NCBI GenBank assembly: GCA_019359715.1
Contig: JAHHGS010000113.1
Location: 1-37,475 of the forward strand
Source of the DNA: Aphanocapsa sp. GSE-SYN-MK-11-07L
Lineage (GTDB): Bacteria > Cyanobacteriota > Cyanobacteriia > Thermosynechococcales > Thermosynechococcaceae
Direction: 5' to 3'
DNA length: 37,475 nt
The position numbers and the translations under genes were made by a program. This document shows positions 9,645 to 19,000 of the stretch, piece by piece. Under the pieces are notes generated by a model, which worked only from the letters and a program-made list of their open reading frames with translations, did no database searches and was not told the DNA's origin. The first letter of the stretch is position 1; each line of letters starts with the position of its first letter.

Positions 9645-9954
9645 GACATGCTCTTTCCTAGGAAGCAAGACATCTCTGCCATCTGTGTGTTGCAGCAAAC
9701 CAACATTGCTAGCTGCGATCAGGGCAATAACAAAGATTAGGCGATCGTATTTGAGCTGAACGCAAGGCAGAGGCGAACCGCTACTTACAATATACTACAT
9801 TATACTACAAGATTAGAGAGAAAAATGCCGATAGTTTATTTGGAAGGTGTTTAAGCAAAAATAGAAGTTGTGTAATCTTTCAAGACTAAATGCAAAAATC
9901 AGAATTACGTTGATCGGGCTACGTTAACAATTCGATCGCGGTGTGCAGCAAGTA
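9645..9954. other. Gene-free stretch upstream of the methyltransferase
   Basis: About 310 bp, AT-rich around 9780-9900, with no supported reading frame. It holds the 10-bp tandem repeat at 9791-9810, which on the minus strand includes TATAAT-like sequence and may be the methyltransferase promoter, and the 3' flank of the CNNM gene. Confidence 0.5.
9791..9810 (-). promoter_or_regulatory. Tandem 10-bp direct repeat with -10-like sequence
   Basis: TATACTACAT is followed immediately by TATACTACAA. On the minus strand this reads TTGTAGTATAATGTAGTATA, including TATAAT. A one-helical-turn direct repeat over a -10-like box, about 150 bp before the methyltransferase, suggests an operator-promoter overlap. 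Confidence 0.35.
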
Positions 9955-10899
9955 TTACAAGGAATCCCTAGCCATCACCTTCGGCTTAGCTGGATCAGCC
10001 TCAATGATCACTGTTTCCGGTTGAGCCAGCAGTAAAGGTTTGAGAACGTTACGGATCAGGATGTTCCCTACGCCACCATTTAAACTGCTTGTGGCTTCAA
10101 GTTCTAATTCAGCCCAGACTAGCCGCTCTCCGATCGCTGGCGGATGACCCAAGTGGTGAATCATGAAGCCGGCTAAAGTTCGGTAAGCTGGGCTTGACGG
10201 TAAGTTTAATCCTAGTTCTTGATTCACCACCATTAGTTCTAAACTTCCAGCCACAGAGACAGAATGAAGATCCGTTTGGAGCAATGGCGGTTGGGATGCA
10301 GGTAATTCTGGTAATGGCTGTCGATGGTTAATCCATCCCGTCAAGAGTCGGACATTGCTGTTGAGCAATACCAAGAAAGGCCAAAAAACGTTGGAGCAGA
10401 TCTGAAGCGGACGAATCAACAGGAGAGCGGTCTGCTCTGGGGCTTGCGAGGCAAGCACTTTCGGGACAAGTTCGCCCAACAGAATTTCAGTGTAAGTGAC
10501 CAGCGCGAACGCAACCACGATCGCAATCAAATGCGTGGTGACAATAGCAGGCAATTGGTCGATCGGCAGCCAACTCACCCAGGGTTCAATCCAGTGCACG
10601 GTTGCGTCTTCTCCAATCCAGCCTAAGAGTAAGCTGCCGGCCGTTGTCCCAGTCTGAGTCACGGACAGATAATGCTGTAAATTGGTTTGGGCCGCCTGTA
10701 CACGCTGGGCAGCTTTGGCTTTGCCTAGATCATTTGTCTGCTGAGCAAATTGACTAATCTGATCGCGAGAAGCAGCAATCAGGGCAAGTTCGGCTGCGAC
10801 AAAAAAGGCGATCGCCAAGACCAGACCAAACAGCATTACGCTCTGTAAGAGGGTTTCAGCAACTTCAACTTGCAGAGTTTGGATCGTACTTAACAGCAT
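9955..10899 (-). CDS. CNNM/DUF21 membrane protein lacking the CBS pair
   Basis: This 314-residue protein is related to the CorC/HlyC and CNNM magnesium/cobalt transport family. Residues 20-190 form the DUF21 membrane domain: hydrophobic segments near 20-43, 122-140 and 165-185, with FFVAAELALIA, TGTTAGSLLLGW and LGELVPK. Residues 213-290 match the C-terminal CorC_HlyC domain (SVAGSLELMVVNQELGLNLP, TLAGFMIHHLG, IGERLVWAELELEA). Relatives of about 430-450 residues carry two CBS domains between these parts; here only a ~20-residue Pro-rich linker remains. The CBS pair binds ATP-Mg and gates transport in CNNM/CorC, so regulation should differ. I see no frameshift; the frame is continuous. Confidence 0.85.
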   Translation of the reverse strand: MLLSTIQTLQVEVAETLLQSVMLFGLVLAIAFFVAAELALIAASRDQISQFAQQTNDLGKAKAAQRVQAAQTNLQHYLSVTQTGTTAGSLLLGWIGEDATVHWIEPWVSWLPIDQLPAIVTTHLIAIVVAFALVTYTEILLGELVPKVLASQAPEQTALLLIRPLQICSNVFWPFLVLLNSNVRLLTGWINHRQPLPELPASQPPLLQTDLHSVSVAGSLELMVVNQELGLNLPSSPAYRTLAGFMIHHLGHPPAIGERLVWAELELEATSSLNGGVGNILIRNVLKPLLLAQPETVIIEADPAKPKVMARDSL

Positions 10900-11026
10900 T
10901 AGTCACACCAAAGACTGAATCACTTTTACCTCTTTAATTTAGGGACTAACGCCAAGCAAGTGATTGGCAGATAACCGTACTGAAAATTCCAATCGGACTG
11001 CGATATTGCTCCAAATCGGCAGCTCT

Positions 11027-12598
11027 TTACCCCTTTTGGGCGCCGGGTTGTCCAGCCTCCACGGCAAAGGCAGCCAAGGTGCGAATCGAACTTTGTTTTT
11101 GCTTGACCGTATCGACGGCTCGCAATTCGCTGAGCCAGCGATCGCCTGTGACGGTGCAACGGACATAGCCTCGCAGTCGACTTTCAAAAAACTTGATGTG
11201 GAGATTGCTGGGTAAGACAGCCGAGACCAGCTCGTAGGGAATCCCATTTGAGCTAATTGAGGTTCCGACAAACTCGCTGGCCAGAATCGGTGAGGTCGGG
11301 TTGCGAAAATCAGCTTTCAGATCCGTTACCCAAAAGGAATGGATATCACCCCCTAGAAAAATTGGATTGGCCGGTTTTCGCTCGGCGATCGCATTTAGCA
11401 AGCGCTGACGAGTCGCGGCATAACCATCCCAGCCGTCACTCCAAAAATTCTCTTGCGCATCTACCGCTTGGCGCAGTTCCGCCACCAGATACGGCTGGGC
11501 AATCACGTTCCAGCCGGCTTTAGAGGTCGTAAGTCCATTCAATAACCAGGCTTCTTGCTGGCTTCCCAACAGCGATCGCTGCGGGTCTAGTCGTTCCTGG
11601 CAGTTTTTGACAATTTGCCCGCCGCCTTTACCATTCGCACAGGGCTGATCATCTCGATACTGGCGTGTGTCTAGCACCTGGATCTGGATCAATTCACCAA
11701 ATTGAAAATGACGGTAAAGCTGCAAGCTTGAACCAGTCGGCTTAGATTCTGGGCGCAACGGCAAATGCTCATAATAGGCTTGGTAAGCGGCTGCTCGTCG
11801 GTTTAAGAAGTCTGTCACCGTGGCAAAATCTTGAGATTGGGCATTTGCATAATCATTGTCAACTTCGTGGTCATCCCAGGTGCAAATGAAGGGAAACAAG
11901 CGGTGAGCGGTTTGCAGATCTGGGTCAAGTTTGTATTGAGCGTAGCGCCGCCGATAGCCTGCTAAATCAGTTGGTTCTGGCCCGTTGTGGAGGCGGGTTA
12001 AGTTGGGAAGCGGAATCCCACCCCCTTCATAAATGTAGTCGCCCAGATGCAAGACAAAATCTAGGTCTTCTGCTGCCATGTGGCGGTAGGCATTGAAATA
12101 GCCGTGTTCATAGTTCTGACAGGAGGCAAAGGCAAACCTGATCGGAGCCAAAGCCGATCGCTGGGCGGGGGCAGTTTTGGTTCGCCCCTCTGGACTGACT
12201 TCACTATTGGCTGCATTTCCGACTTTAAATTGATACCAATACCACTGATTCGGGTTTAATCCGTTCACAACGACATGCACCGCATGGGCAAAATCAGGGG
12301 TTGCCAACGCGGTGCCCCGCGCCACCACCTGACGCATTGACTGATCGGTAGCCACTTGCCACTGGACGGGCACTGAGCCGCTAGCGAAGGGGCGATCGCT
12401 GAGCGGATTCCCCACCAGCCGTGTCCAGATCACGACGCTATCGGATTGCGGGTCTCCAGAAGCAACCCCCAGCTTAAAAGGATAGTCGTTCAATTGAAGC
12501 TGAGCGAATTGAGCCACACTCTGCAACTGGCCCTGAACGCCCACCACCCCGACGAGGGTTGCGCCTGCGCCCAGAAGTAAATTTCGCCGTTTGACCAT
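11027..12598 (-). CDS. phoD: PhoD-family alkaline phosphatase
   Basis: A 523-residue exported phosphodiesterase/monoesterase that frees phosphate from organic phosphate. The N terminus KRRNLLLGAGATLVGVVG is a twin-arginine signal. Metal-site motifs follow in family order: FASCQNYEHG (cysteine ligand to iron in PhoD), LHLGDYIYE, TWDDHEVDNDY, and GGDIHSFWVTDL near the C terminus. The N-terminal PhoD domain has PFKLGVASGDPQSDSVVIWTR. Length fits the family. The start is the ATG at 12598. PhoD is usually induced by phosphate starvation; I did not identify a convincing Pho box upstream. Confidence 0.93.
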   Translation of the reverse strand: MVKRRNLLLGAGATLVGVVGVQGQLQSVAQFAQLQLNDYPFKLGVASGDPQSDSVVIWTRLVGNPLSDRPFASGSVPVQWQVATDQSMRQVVARGTALATPDFAHAVHVVVNGLNPNQWYWYQFKVGNAANSEVSPEGRTKTAPAQRSALAPIRFAFASCQNYEHGYFNAYRHMAAEDLDFVLHLGDYIYEGGGIPLPNLTRLHNGPEPTDLAGYRRRYAQYKLDPDLQTAHRLFPFICTWDDHEVDNDYANAQSQDFATVTDFLNRRAAAYQAYYEHLPLRPESKPTGSSLQLYRHFQFGELIQIQVLDTRQYRDDQPCANGKGGGQIVKNCQERLDPQRSLLGSQQEAWLLNGLTTSKAGWNVIAQPYLVAELRQAVDAQENFWSDGWDGYAATRQRLLNAIAERKPANPIFLGGDIHSFWVTDLKADFRNPTSPILASEFVGTSISSNGIPYELVSAVLPSNLHIKFFESRLRGYVRCTVTGDRWLSELRAVDTVKQKQSSIRTLAAFAVEAGQPGAQKG

Positions 12599-12944
12599 GA
12601 TTACCTTACCTGCCTCAGAAAACGAGGGTTTTAGTCGCTCGTCAAAAAACTGCTCGGACTATCAAGAACCGACCAGTACTCCAATTAGGGCATGGCTGGG
12701 GGCAAAGGGCAGCAATCCGAGCGTAGACCAATTTGGGACTAACCAGGCCTCGCCGACCGGCCCCAGTCCGGCATTGGGCGCTACGCCATCGGATACGCAT
12801 GTTTTTGCCCATGCTTTCCCTGGACTGCGATCGAGTTTATTCAGCCATCATTGCTCAGGGTGGACGCAGCGACAATCCCTTTAATCTAGAATCCCCTGCT
12901 ATTCCCAGAGTGCCACAATAGGCTCAGTTAGCTCGGTAAGGCTC
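12599..12944. other. Gene-free stretch between phoD and DUF29 copy 2
   Basis: A 346-bp divergent intergenic region. Two short plus-strand frames cross it but look noncoding (Ser/Pro-rich, no known similarity). It must carry the phoD promoter on the minus strand and the DUF29 promoter on the plus strand. A possible ribosome site GGTAAGG precedes the DUF29 ATG. Confidence 0.5.
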
Positions 12945-13385
12945 ATGCAAACCACGACCCTCTATGACCAAGACTTCTATGCCTGGACTCAGCGCCAGAT
13001 TGAGTTGCTGCAAGCTCAGCAGTGGAATCAGGTGGACGTTGAGAATTTGATTGAGGAGTTGGATTCGTTGGGTAAGCAACAGCGTCAGGAGCTTCGTCAT
13101 CGCCTTGGTGTGCTGCTGGGGCATCTCCTAAAATGGCACTATCAACCGGAAGCAAGATCAAGAAGCTGGACGGGGACAATCCGCGAGCAGCGCCGCCGAA
13201 TCAAACAACATCTTTCCGATAACCCCAGTCTCAACCCCTATCTCCCAGAAGCCATTGAACGGGGCTATGAGGATGGTCTAGATCTGATAGAGCGAGAAAC
13301 GCCCCTCAACCTTAGACAACTCCCCCAATCTTGCCCCTTCTCTGAAGCTGAAATCTTCGACCAGCCCCTCGAACTGGATCATTAG
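12945..13385 (+). CDS. DUF29 family protein (copy 2)
   Basis: A 146-residue paralogue of the DUF29 protein at 3444-3884, the same length and aligning without gaps. Conserved blocks are QDFYAWTQ, NLIEELDSLGKQQRQELR, RLGVLLGHLLKW and FSEAEIF; differences cluster in the second half. Function unknown. The ATG at 12945 has an upstream GGTAAGG. It is followed after 100 bp by ftsH on the same strand, but an AT-rich promoter-like stretch (13424-13460) separates them. Confidence 0.88.
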   Translation: MQTTTLYDQDFYAWTQRQIELLQAQQWNQVDVENLIEELDSLGKQQRQELRHRLGVLLGHLLKWHYQPEARSRSWTGTIREQRRRIKQHLSDNPSLNPYLPEAIERGYEDGLDLIERETPLNLRQLPQSCPFSEAEIFDQPLELDH

Positions 13386-13485
13386 ACCTCGCTTGACTTT
13401 ATGTAAACCGGTATTAATTTCTGAGAATTAAGTTAAATTTAATTAAGATGCCCCCTTAAATTCTTCTTATGAAGGAAACTCTGCT

Positions 13486-15387
13486 ATGAAATTTTCTTGG
13501 AAAACAGCCTTACTCTGGACATTACCTGCCCTGATTATTGGCTTTTTTGTCTGGCAAGGTGGCTTTGCCCAAAATGGCGATAACACTCCGCTTAACACCG
13601 CTGGTTCTCGGATGACCTACGGACGCTTCCTGGATTACTTAGGAGCGGGGCGAGTTGAAAAAGTAGACTTATTTGATGGTGGACGTACCGCCATTATTGA
13701 AGTAACTGACTCGGAATTTAGCCAAGTTGACGGTCGCCCCCTGCGCGTCCGGGTTGACCTGCCTGGCTCTACTCCTCAGCTCATTACCAAACTGCGGACG
13801 GCAAATGTTGATTTAGATGTGCATCCCGCCCGCAATGATGGCGCGGTTTGGGGTCTACTCGGTAACTTGGTTTTCCCAGTTTTGCTGATTACAGGGCTGT
13901 TCTTTTTGTTTCGCCGCTCTAGCAACGTGCCGGGTGGCCCAGGGCAAGCCATGAACTTTGGCAAGTCGAAAGCCAGATTCCAAATGGATGCCAAAACCGG
14001 AGTCATGTTTGATGATGTGGCTGGGATTGAAGAAGCTAAAGAAGAACTGCAAGAAGTTGTTACCTTTCTGAAAAAGCCAGAGCGATTTACGGCGATTGGG
14101 GCCAAAATTCCGAAGGGCGTGCTGCTGGTCGGCCCGCCCGGCACCGGCAAAACGCTGTTAGCCAAGGCGATCGCGGGTGAAGCTGGCGTTCCCTTTTTCA
14201 GCATTTCTGGCTCTGAGTTTGTCGAAATGTTTGTTGGCGTCGGCGCTTCCCGCGTTCGTGACTTGTTCAAGAAAGCGAAAGAAAACGCGCCTTGCATCAT
14301 TTTTATCGATGAAATTGATGCCGTGGGTCGCCAACGGGGAGCTGGAATTGGCGGCGGTAATGACGAGCGGGAGCAAACCCTCAACCAGTTGCTGACCGAG
14401 ATGGACGGGTTTGAAGGCAATACAGGCATCATTATCATTGCTGCGACCAACCGCCCGGATGTGCTTGATTCTGCCCTCCTGCGCCCTGGCCGGTTTGACC
14501 GCCAAGTCACGGTCGATGCGCCAGATATTAAGGGTCGGTTAGAAATTTTAGATGTGCATGCCCGCAATAAAAAGCTGGCCCCGGAAGTTTCCCTAGAGGC
14601 GATCGCCCGTCGTACCCCCGGTTTTACAGGGGCTGATTTAGCCAACTTGCTCAACGAAGCCGCCATCCTGACGGCTCGTCGTCGTAAGGAAGCGATCACA
14701 ATGCTAGAAATTGATGATGCGGTTGATCGGGTTGTGGCGGGGATGGAAGGTACGCCCCTGGTCGATAGCAAGAGCAAGCGCTTGATTGCCTATCACGAAA
14801 TTGGGCACGCAATTGTTGGTACTTTGCTCAAAGATCATGACCCAGTTCAAAAAGTGACGTTGATTCCGAGAGGTCAAGCCAGAGGTCTAACCTGGTTTGT
14901 GCCCGATGACGACCAGAGCCTGATTTCGCGATCGCAGCTAATGGCCCGGATGGCTGGGGCACTGGGCGGTCGAGCGGCTGAATATGTCGTGTTTGGCGAG
15001 TCCGAAGTCACGACTGGGGCGGGCAGCGACCTGCAACAGGTGACAGGGATGGCGCGGCAAATGGTGACTCGGTTTGGGATGTCTGATCTCGGCCCAATGT
15101 CTCTAGAAAGCCAAAGTGGTGGCGGTGAGGTCTTCTTGGGCAGAGACTTTATGTCTCGGTCTGACTATTCCGATGAAATTGCCTCCCGGATTGATGCTCA
15201 AGTTCGTGAACTGGTGCAACGCAGCTACGAAGAAGCAATCCGGCTGGTGCGGGAAAATCGGCTCGTGATTGATCGCCTAGTGGACTTACTAGTGGATAAA
15301 GAAACCGTCGATGGGGAAGAATTTCGCCAAATCGTGGCTGAGTATGCAGTTGTGCCTGAGAAGGAGCGGTTTATCCCCCAACTGTAG
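13486..15387 (+). CDS. ftsH: ATP-dependent zinc metalloprotease FtsH (FtsH2/Slr0228-like)
   Basis: A 633-residue membrane AAA protease that degrades damaged membrane proteins, in cyanobacteria notably photosystem II D1. Two membrane spans (about residues 6-25 and 125-145) flank a lumenal domain. The AAA module has Walker A GPPGTGKT, Walker [10 protein letters not shown], pore loop FVG and the second region of homology ATNRPDVLD through LLRPGRFDR. The protease domain has the zinc site HEIGH (about 440-444). The start [11 protein letters not shown] and the end IVAEYA...PQL closely match the Slr0228 type as I remember it. A GAAGGA ribosome site precedes the ATG. An intrinsic terminator follows at 15431-15465. 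Confidence 0.96.
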   Translation: MKFSWKTALLWTLPALIIGFFVWQGGFAQNGDNTPLNTAGSRMTYGRFLDYLGAGRVEKVDLFDGGRTAIIEVTDSEFSQVDGRPLRVRVDLPGSTPQLITKLRTANVDLDVHPARNDGAVWGLLGNLVFPVLLITGLFFLFRRSSNVPGGPGQAMNFGKSKARFQMDAKTGVMFDDVAGIEEAKEELQEVVTFLKKPERFTAIGAKIPKGVLLVGPPGTGKTLLAKAIAGEAGVPFFSISGSEFVEMFVGVGASRVRDLFKKAKENAPCIIFIDEIDAVGRQRGAGIGGGNDEREQTLNQLLTEMDGFEGNTGIIIIAATNRPDVLDSALLRPGRFDRQVTVDAPDIKGRLEILDVHARNKKLAPEVSLEAIARRTPGFTGADLANLLNEAAILTARRRKEAITMLEIDDAVDRVVAGMEGTPLVDSKSKRLIAYHEIGHAIVGTLLKDHDPVQKVTLIPRGQARGLTWFVPDDDQSLISRSQLMARMAGALGGRAAEYVVFGESEVTTGAGSDLQQVTGMARQMVTRFGMSDLGPMSLESQSGGGEVFLGRDFMSRSDYSDEIASRIDAQVRELVQRSYEEAIRLVRENRLVIDRLVDLLVDKETVDGEEFRQIVAEYAVVPEKERFIPQL

Positions 15388-15430
15388 AGCCTCTGTTTTG
15401 ACTTGCTAGTCCAAGATATTCATAGTGTTT

Positions 15431-15465
15431 GGAGTCAGATTTGATCGAATCTGACTCCTTTTTTG
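15431..15465 (+). terminator. Intrinsic terminator of ftsH
   Basis: An 11-bp perfect stem GGAGTCAGATT / AATCTGACTCC (15431-15441 with 15448-15458), a 6-base loop and a run of T, about 45 bp after the ftsH stop. Confidence 0.92.
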
Positions 15466-15504
15466 TTGGGGTTGCGATCGCCAGCTCGTTGTCAGAATAG
15501 CCAG

Positions 15505-15553
15505 CAAAAGTTTACGAAGAAATACGCCCACAACTCACTTTTTCTCACCGACA
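15505..15553. repeat. Shared upstream element, copy A (near the SnoaL-like gene)
   Basis: CAAAAGTTTAC, then an unconserved 11-base spacer, then CCCACAACTCAC, one 10-bp unit TTTTTCTCAC, then CGACA. The same order and spacing recur at 19687-19745, upstream of the NB-ARC/WD40 gene. It lies 55 bp before the SnoaL-like ATG. Confidence 0.75.
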
Positions 15554-15607
15554 AGTCCACTTTCTAAAGCTGAAACTTGACTCATTCTTACTTCTTCACT
15601 TAGCACA

Positions 15608-16039
15608 ATGATTAATCACTTGGGTCAGTTAGATCACTTGTTGCAAAAACACTTGGATGAAACTGAGACCATTTTGGCAACTTTTAAAGCTTATACACAG
15701 GCTTTTGAAACCCTTGATCCCCATCGGGTTGAACCTTTTTTTCATCAGCCAGCCGTTTTAATCACTTCGGCAAAAGTTTCCCTAATGAGCAATTCAGAGG
15801 AGATTAAACGGGTTTTTTGGATTTTGTTTGCAGATTTGACCCTAAAAGATTTTAAGTGCAGCAAGATTGATGCCATCCGGGCTAAGCAGGTCAGCGAAAA
15901 TCAGGCGATCGTCAGCGGGGTAGCAACCCGCTACGACAGGAGTAACCAGGTTCTAGATCGGTTTGGGCTTAACTATACGCTGCGTAAAGCTGATCGCAAC
16001 TGGAAGATTGTCGTCGCTGTGCTGCACGATTATTGGTAG
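15608..16039 (+). CDS. SnoaL/NTF2-like fold protein
   Basis: A 143-residue protein with the helix-rich N terminus and curved beta-sheet typical of SnoaL-like NTF2-fold proteins: ILATFKAYTQAFETLDPHRVEPFFHQPAVLIT at the front and NYTLRKADRNWKIVVAVLHDYW at the back. Such proteins range from small-molecule isomerases to ligand-binding or stress proteins; activity here is unknown. The start is the ATG at 15608. It ends 6 bp before the stop of the NB-ARC/WD40 gene on the other strand, so their transcripts converge. A decayed relative of its C-terminal half lies at 21485-21655. Copy A of the shared element is immediately upstream. Confidence 0.75.
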   Translation: MINHLGQLDHLLQKHLDETETILATFKAYTQAFETLDPHRVEPFFHQPAVLITSAKVSLMSNSEEIKRVFWILFADLTLKDFKCSKIDAIRAKQVSENQAIVSGVATRYDRSNQVLDRFGLNYTLRKADRNWKIVVAVLHDYW

Positions 16040-16045
16040 CGAGGA

Positions 16046-19000
16046 TTAGCTGATCGCCCCCAATGCCTTTAAGGTCATTTCTTGCCCCTCCGTCAGTCCT
16101 TGGATGCCCAAAATTTTCATTCCTTCGTAGGGGCGAGGGACTCTTAGGGTTCGCCAGCACTTTTGCGCTTCTAAATCCCAGAGCTTGATGCTTTCGTCTA
16201 GGCTGCCGCTGGCGGCGATCGCCATTTCGCGATCGCCCAGTTGAATCGAAGCCGTTACCAGGGTACTGACAAGCTCAGTGTGGCCGGTTAACGTTTGCTC
16301 ACATTTCCCGGCGGCCACATCCCACAGCTTGAGGGTGCTATCAAAGCCGCTGCTGACGATCGATTTGCCGTCTGGACTAAACCGAGCCGCCATGACTGGG
16401 TAAGCATGCCCTCGGAACGTTTGCAGGCATTCTCCAGTGGCCACAGACCACAGCTTGAGGGTTTGATCATAGCTGGCGCTGACGAGCCACTGCCCGTCTG
16501 GGCTGAAGCTAACGGACCAAGCACTATTGGTATGTTCGTGCAGGCTGTGCTGACAGGCTCCGGTTTGGGCATCCCAGAGTTTAATCATGCCGTCAAAGCC
16601 GCTGCTGGCGAGCCATTGACCGTCTGGGCTATAGGCAACCGAAATCACCGGGCTAGGGTGTTCTCGCAGCGTTTGCAAACACTGACCCGTCGGGATGTCC
16701 CATAGTCTTAAGGTTTGGTCGTAGCTACAGCTAGCCAACTGCTGACCATCGGGGCTAAAGGCAACGGTCCACACCCAACTGGTGTGTCCTAGCAATGTTT
16801 GCAGGCAACTGCCCGATCGCCAATTCCAAAGCTTCACCGTGTGGTCGGCACTGCTGCTGGCCAGGAGTGGGGTGGCACTGCCAGGCTGCCAGGCGACTGA
16901 CCAAACGCGGTTGGTATGCCCTGGCAGGGTCTGCAATATTGTTCCAGTTTGCAAGTCCCAAACTCGCACGGTTTGGTCTTCGTGCCCGCTGGCTAAATAT
17001 TTGCCATCGGGGCTGAGGGCAAGCGAAAGCGGCGCATTGGCGTGGCCGGTGATTGATTTAGTACAGCGTCCGGTTTTGAGGTTCCAGAGTTTGGTTGCAT
17101 GGTCGTCACCGCCGCTGGCAATTTGTTGCCCACTCGGATCATAAGCAACGGCCCAGACGCGGCTGGCATGGCTGATCAGGGTTTTTAGGCATTCTCCAGA
17201 GCGGACATCCCATACTTTTAGGGTGCGATCAAAGCTGCTGCTGGCAATATTCTGCCCATCCGGGCTAAAGGCGATCGCTGTTACGGGCTGCCGGTGCCCG
17301 CGCCAAGTTTGCAGGCAGTCTTGACTGGCCACCTGCCAAAGTTTAATTGTTTGGTCAAAGCTACAACTGGCCAAGGTTCGTCCATCCGGGCTAAAGGCAA
17401 CGGATTTTACCCAGTAGTCGTGGGCGGGCCAAACCGCTCGGCAAACGCCTGTCGCTAGATCCCAGAGCCGAAGGCAACAGTCTTGGCCGCCGCTGGCCAA
17501 GGTTTGCCCATCTGGGCTAAAGGCGATTCCCCAGACCCGTTTATCATTGGCGACTAAGGTCTGCACTTCCGGTTGCGGGTTGCCAACGGCCACCCGCCAC
17601 AGCCGAATCGTCGCATCTTGTGAGCAAGTTGCAATCGTTTGCCCATCGGGGCTAAAAGCAATCCCATTCACGGCATAGGTGTGCCCGGTATAGGTTTGCA
17701 GGCACCTGCCGGTTTCGACATCCCAGAGTTTGACGCGATAGTCATCGCTGGCGCTGGCCAGGTATTGGTTATTCGGACTAAAGGCGATCGCCCATGTCCA
17801 ATGCTGGTGCCCTTGGCATAAAACGTGCTGCATTCCCGTCCGGGCATCCCAAATTTGAATCTCACCCCTAGTGTCGCTGGTGGCTAAGCGTTGCCCATCG
17901 GGACTAAAAGCCACACTGACGATCCCACCAAAGGTTTCCGCGAAGACGGTTTGACTGATTTCTGCCCCAGATAAATTAACCTGCGGCAAGGCTGCATTTG
18001 CTAAGTAGGCCTGCCGAATCACCAGATTAGAAAAATCAAACCCAGTCAGGTCAGTTTTGAGATAACAGAGTAAGTTGAGCAGGTTACCGCCGGCATAGCC
18101 AGTCTGGAGGGTGGTTTGATGGCGTAGCTTAGCCAAAAGCTGGCCCAAGTGCTGCTCTAGCTCAGCCTGAGCTGCAAAGTGGGTGAGCAAGCGACTGATC
18201 AGCGGGTTCAAAATTAGTTGCACCTGCGTCTCGCGCACATAGTCTTGGGTTTGGGCTTCAATTAAGGCATGGGTTTTAAATAGCCTCAGGTCGCCAGAGA
18301 TGATTTCCTGCACCACGGTTTGGAGCAGCCGTTCCGTCACATACTCCATAATCACCGACTGCTGGGTGATCCCGGCTTCGCCAGTTTCAATCAGGCTCCG
18401 CTCGTACAGCAATTCCAACCCTTCCAGAAATTGCGGCCAGGAAACCTCGGGTTCAATTTCGGTTTTGAGCTTGACCGGCTCCACCCACTCCCGGTTGATC
18501 GCCAGCCAGTACATAATCTGCTGCGGCAGCGGCGCCAACCGCTGAAATTGCTCTTCCAGCAGGTTCCACAAATTGCCAAACACACTGCTGCCCTGAGCCA
18601 AAAAGGTCTGACAGTCACCGCCAAACAAATTTTGAATCGTTGTCGCCACAATTTTGAGCGCCAGCGGATTGCCGTAAAAATAGTTGACTAGCGTTTGCCG
18701 CTGCTGCTCAGAGGCTTGTAACCCCCTGGCAATTAAAATTTGCTCCCCTGGATCGCCCAACAGCCCAGACAGTTGCAGCGATCGCACTAACGAGTCTCTT
18801 TTCTCCCGTTCCAACAGCCCGCTTGGCTTTTCGCGCCCGGTTAAAACCAAGCAGCTTTGGTGGGCTTCCTCGGCAATTTGAGCAAACAACTGACCATACT
18901 CTTCATAGCCAGTTTGAAACTGCCCACCACCCATCAACTCCTGCTCGGCATTACTGCGTAAAATCGACTCAATGTTATCGATCACTAACAAACAGCGCTT

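Noticed and set aside
12591-12921. Short plus-strand frames between phoD and DUF29 copy 2
   Set aside because: Overlap the phoD start or lack any family signal; treated as intergenic.
13776-14777. 333-codon open frame antisense to ftsH
   Set aside because: Wholly inside the conserved FtsH coding sequence; composition (Ser/Pro/Arg-rich) is a shadow of it.
16046-18000. Internal repeated DNA in the WD40 region as a mobile or tandem repeat
   Set aside because: The periodicity is fully explained by 14 WD40 blades in frame; blades are diverged, not recent copies.
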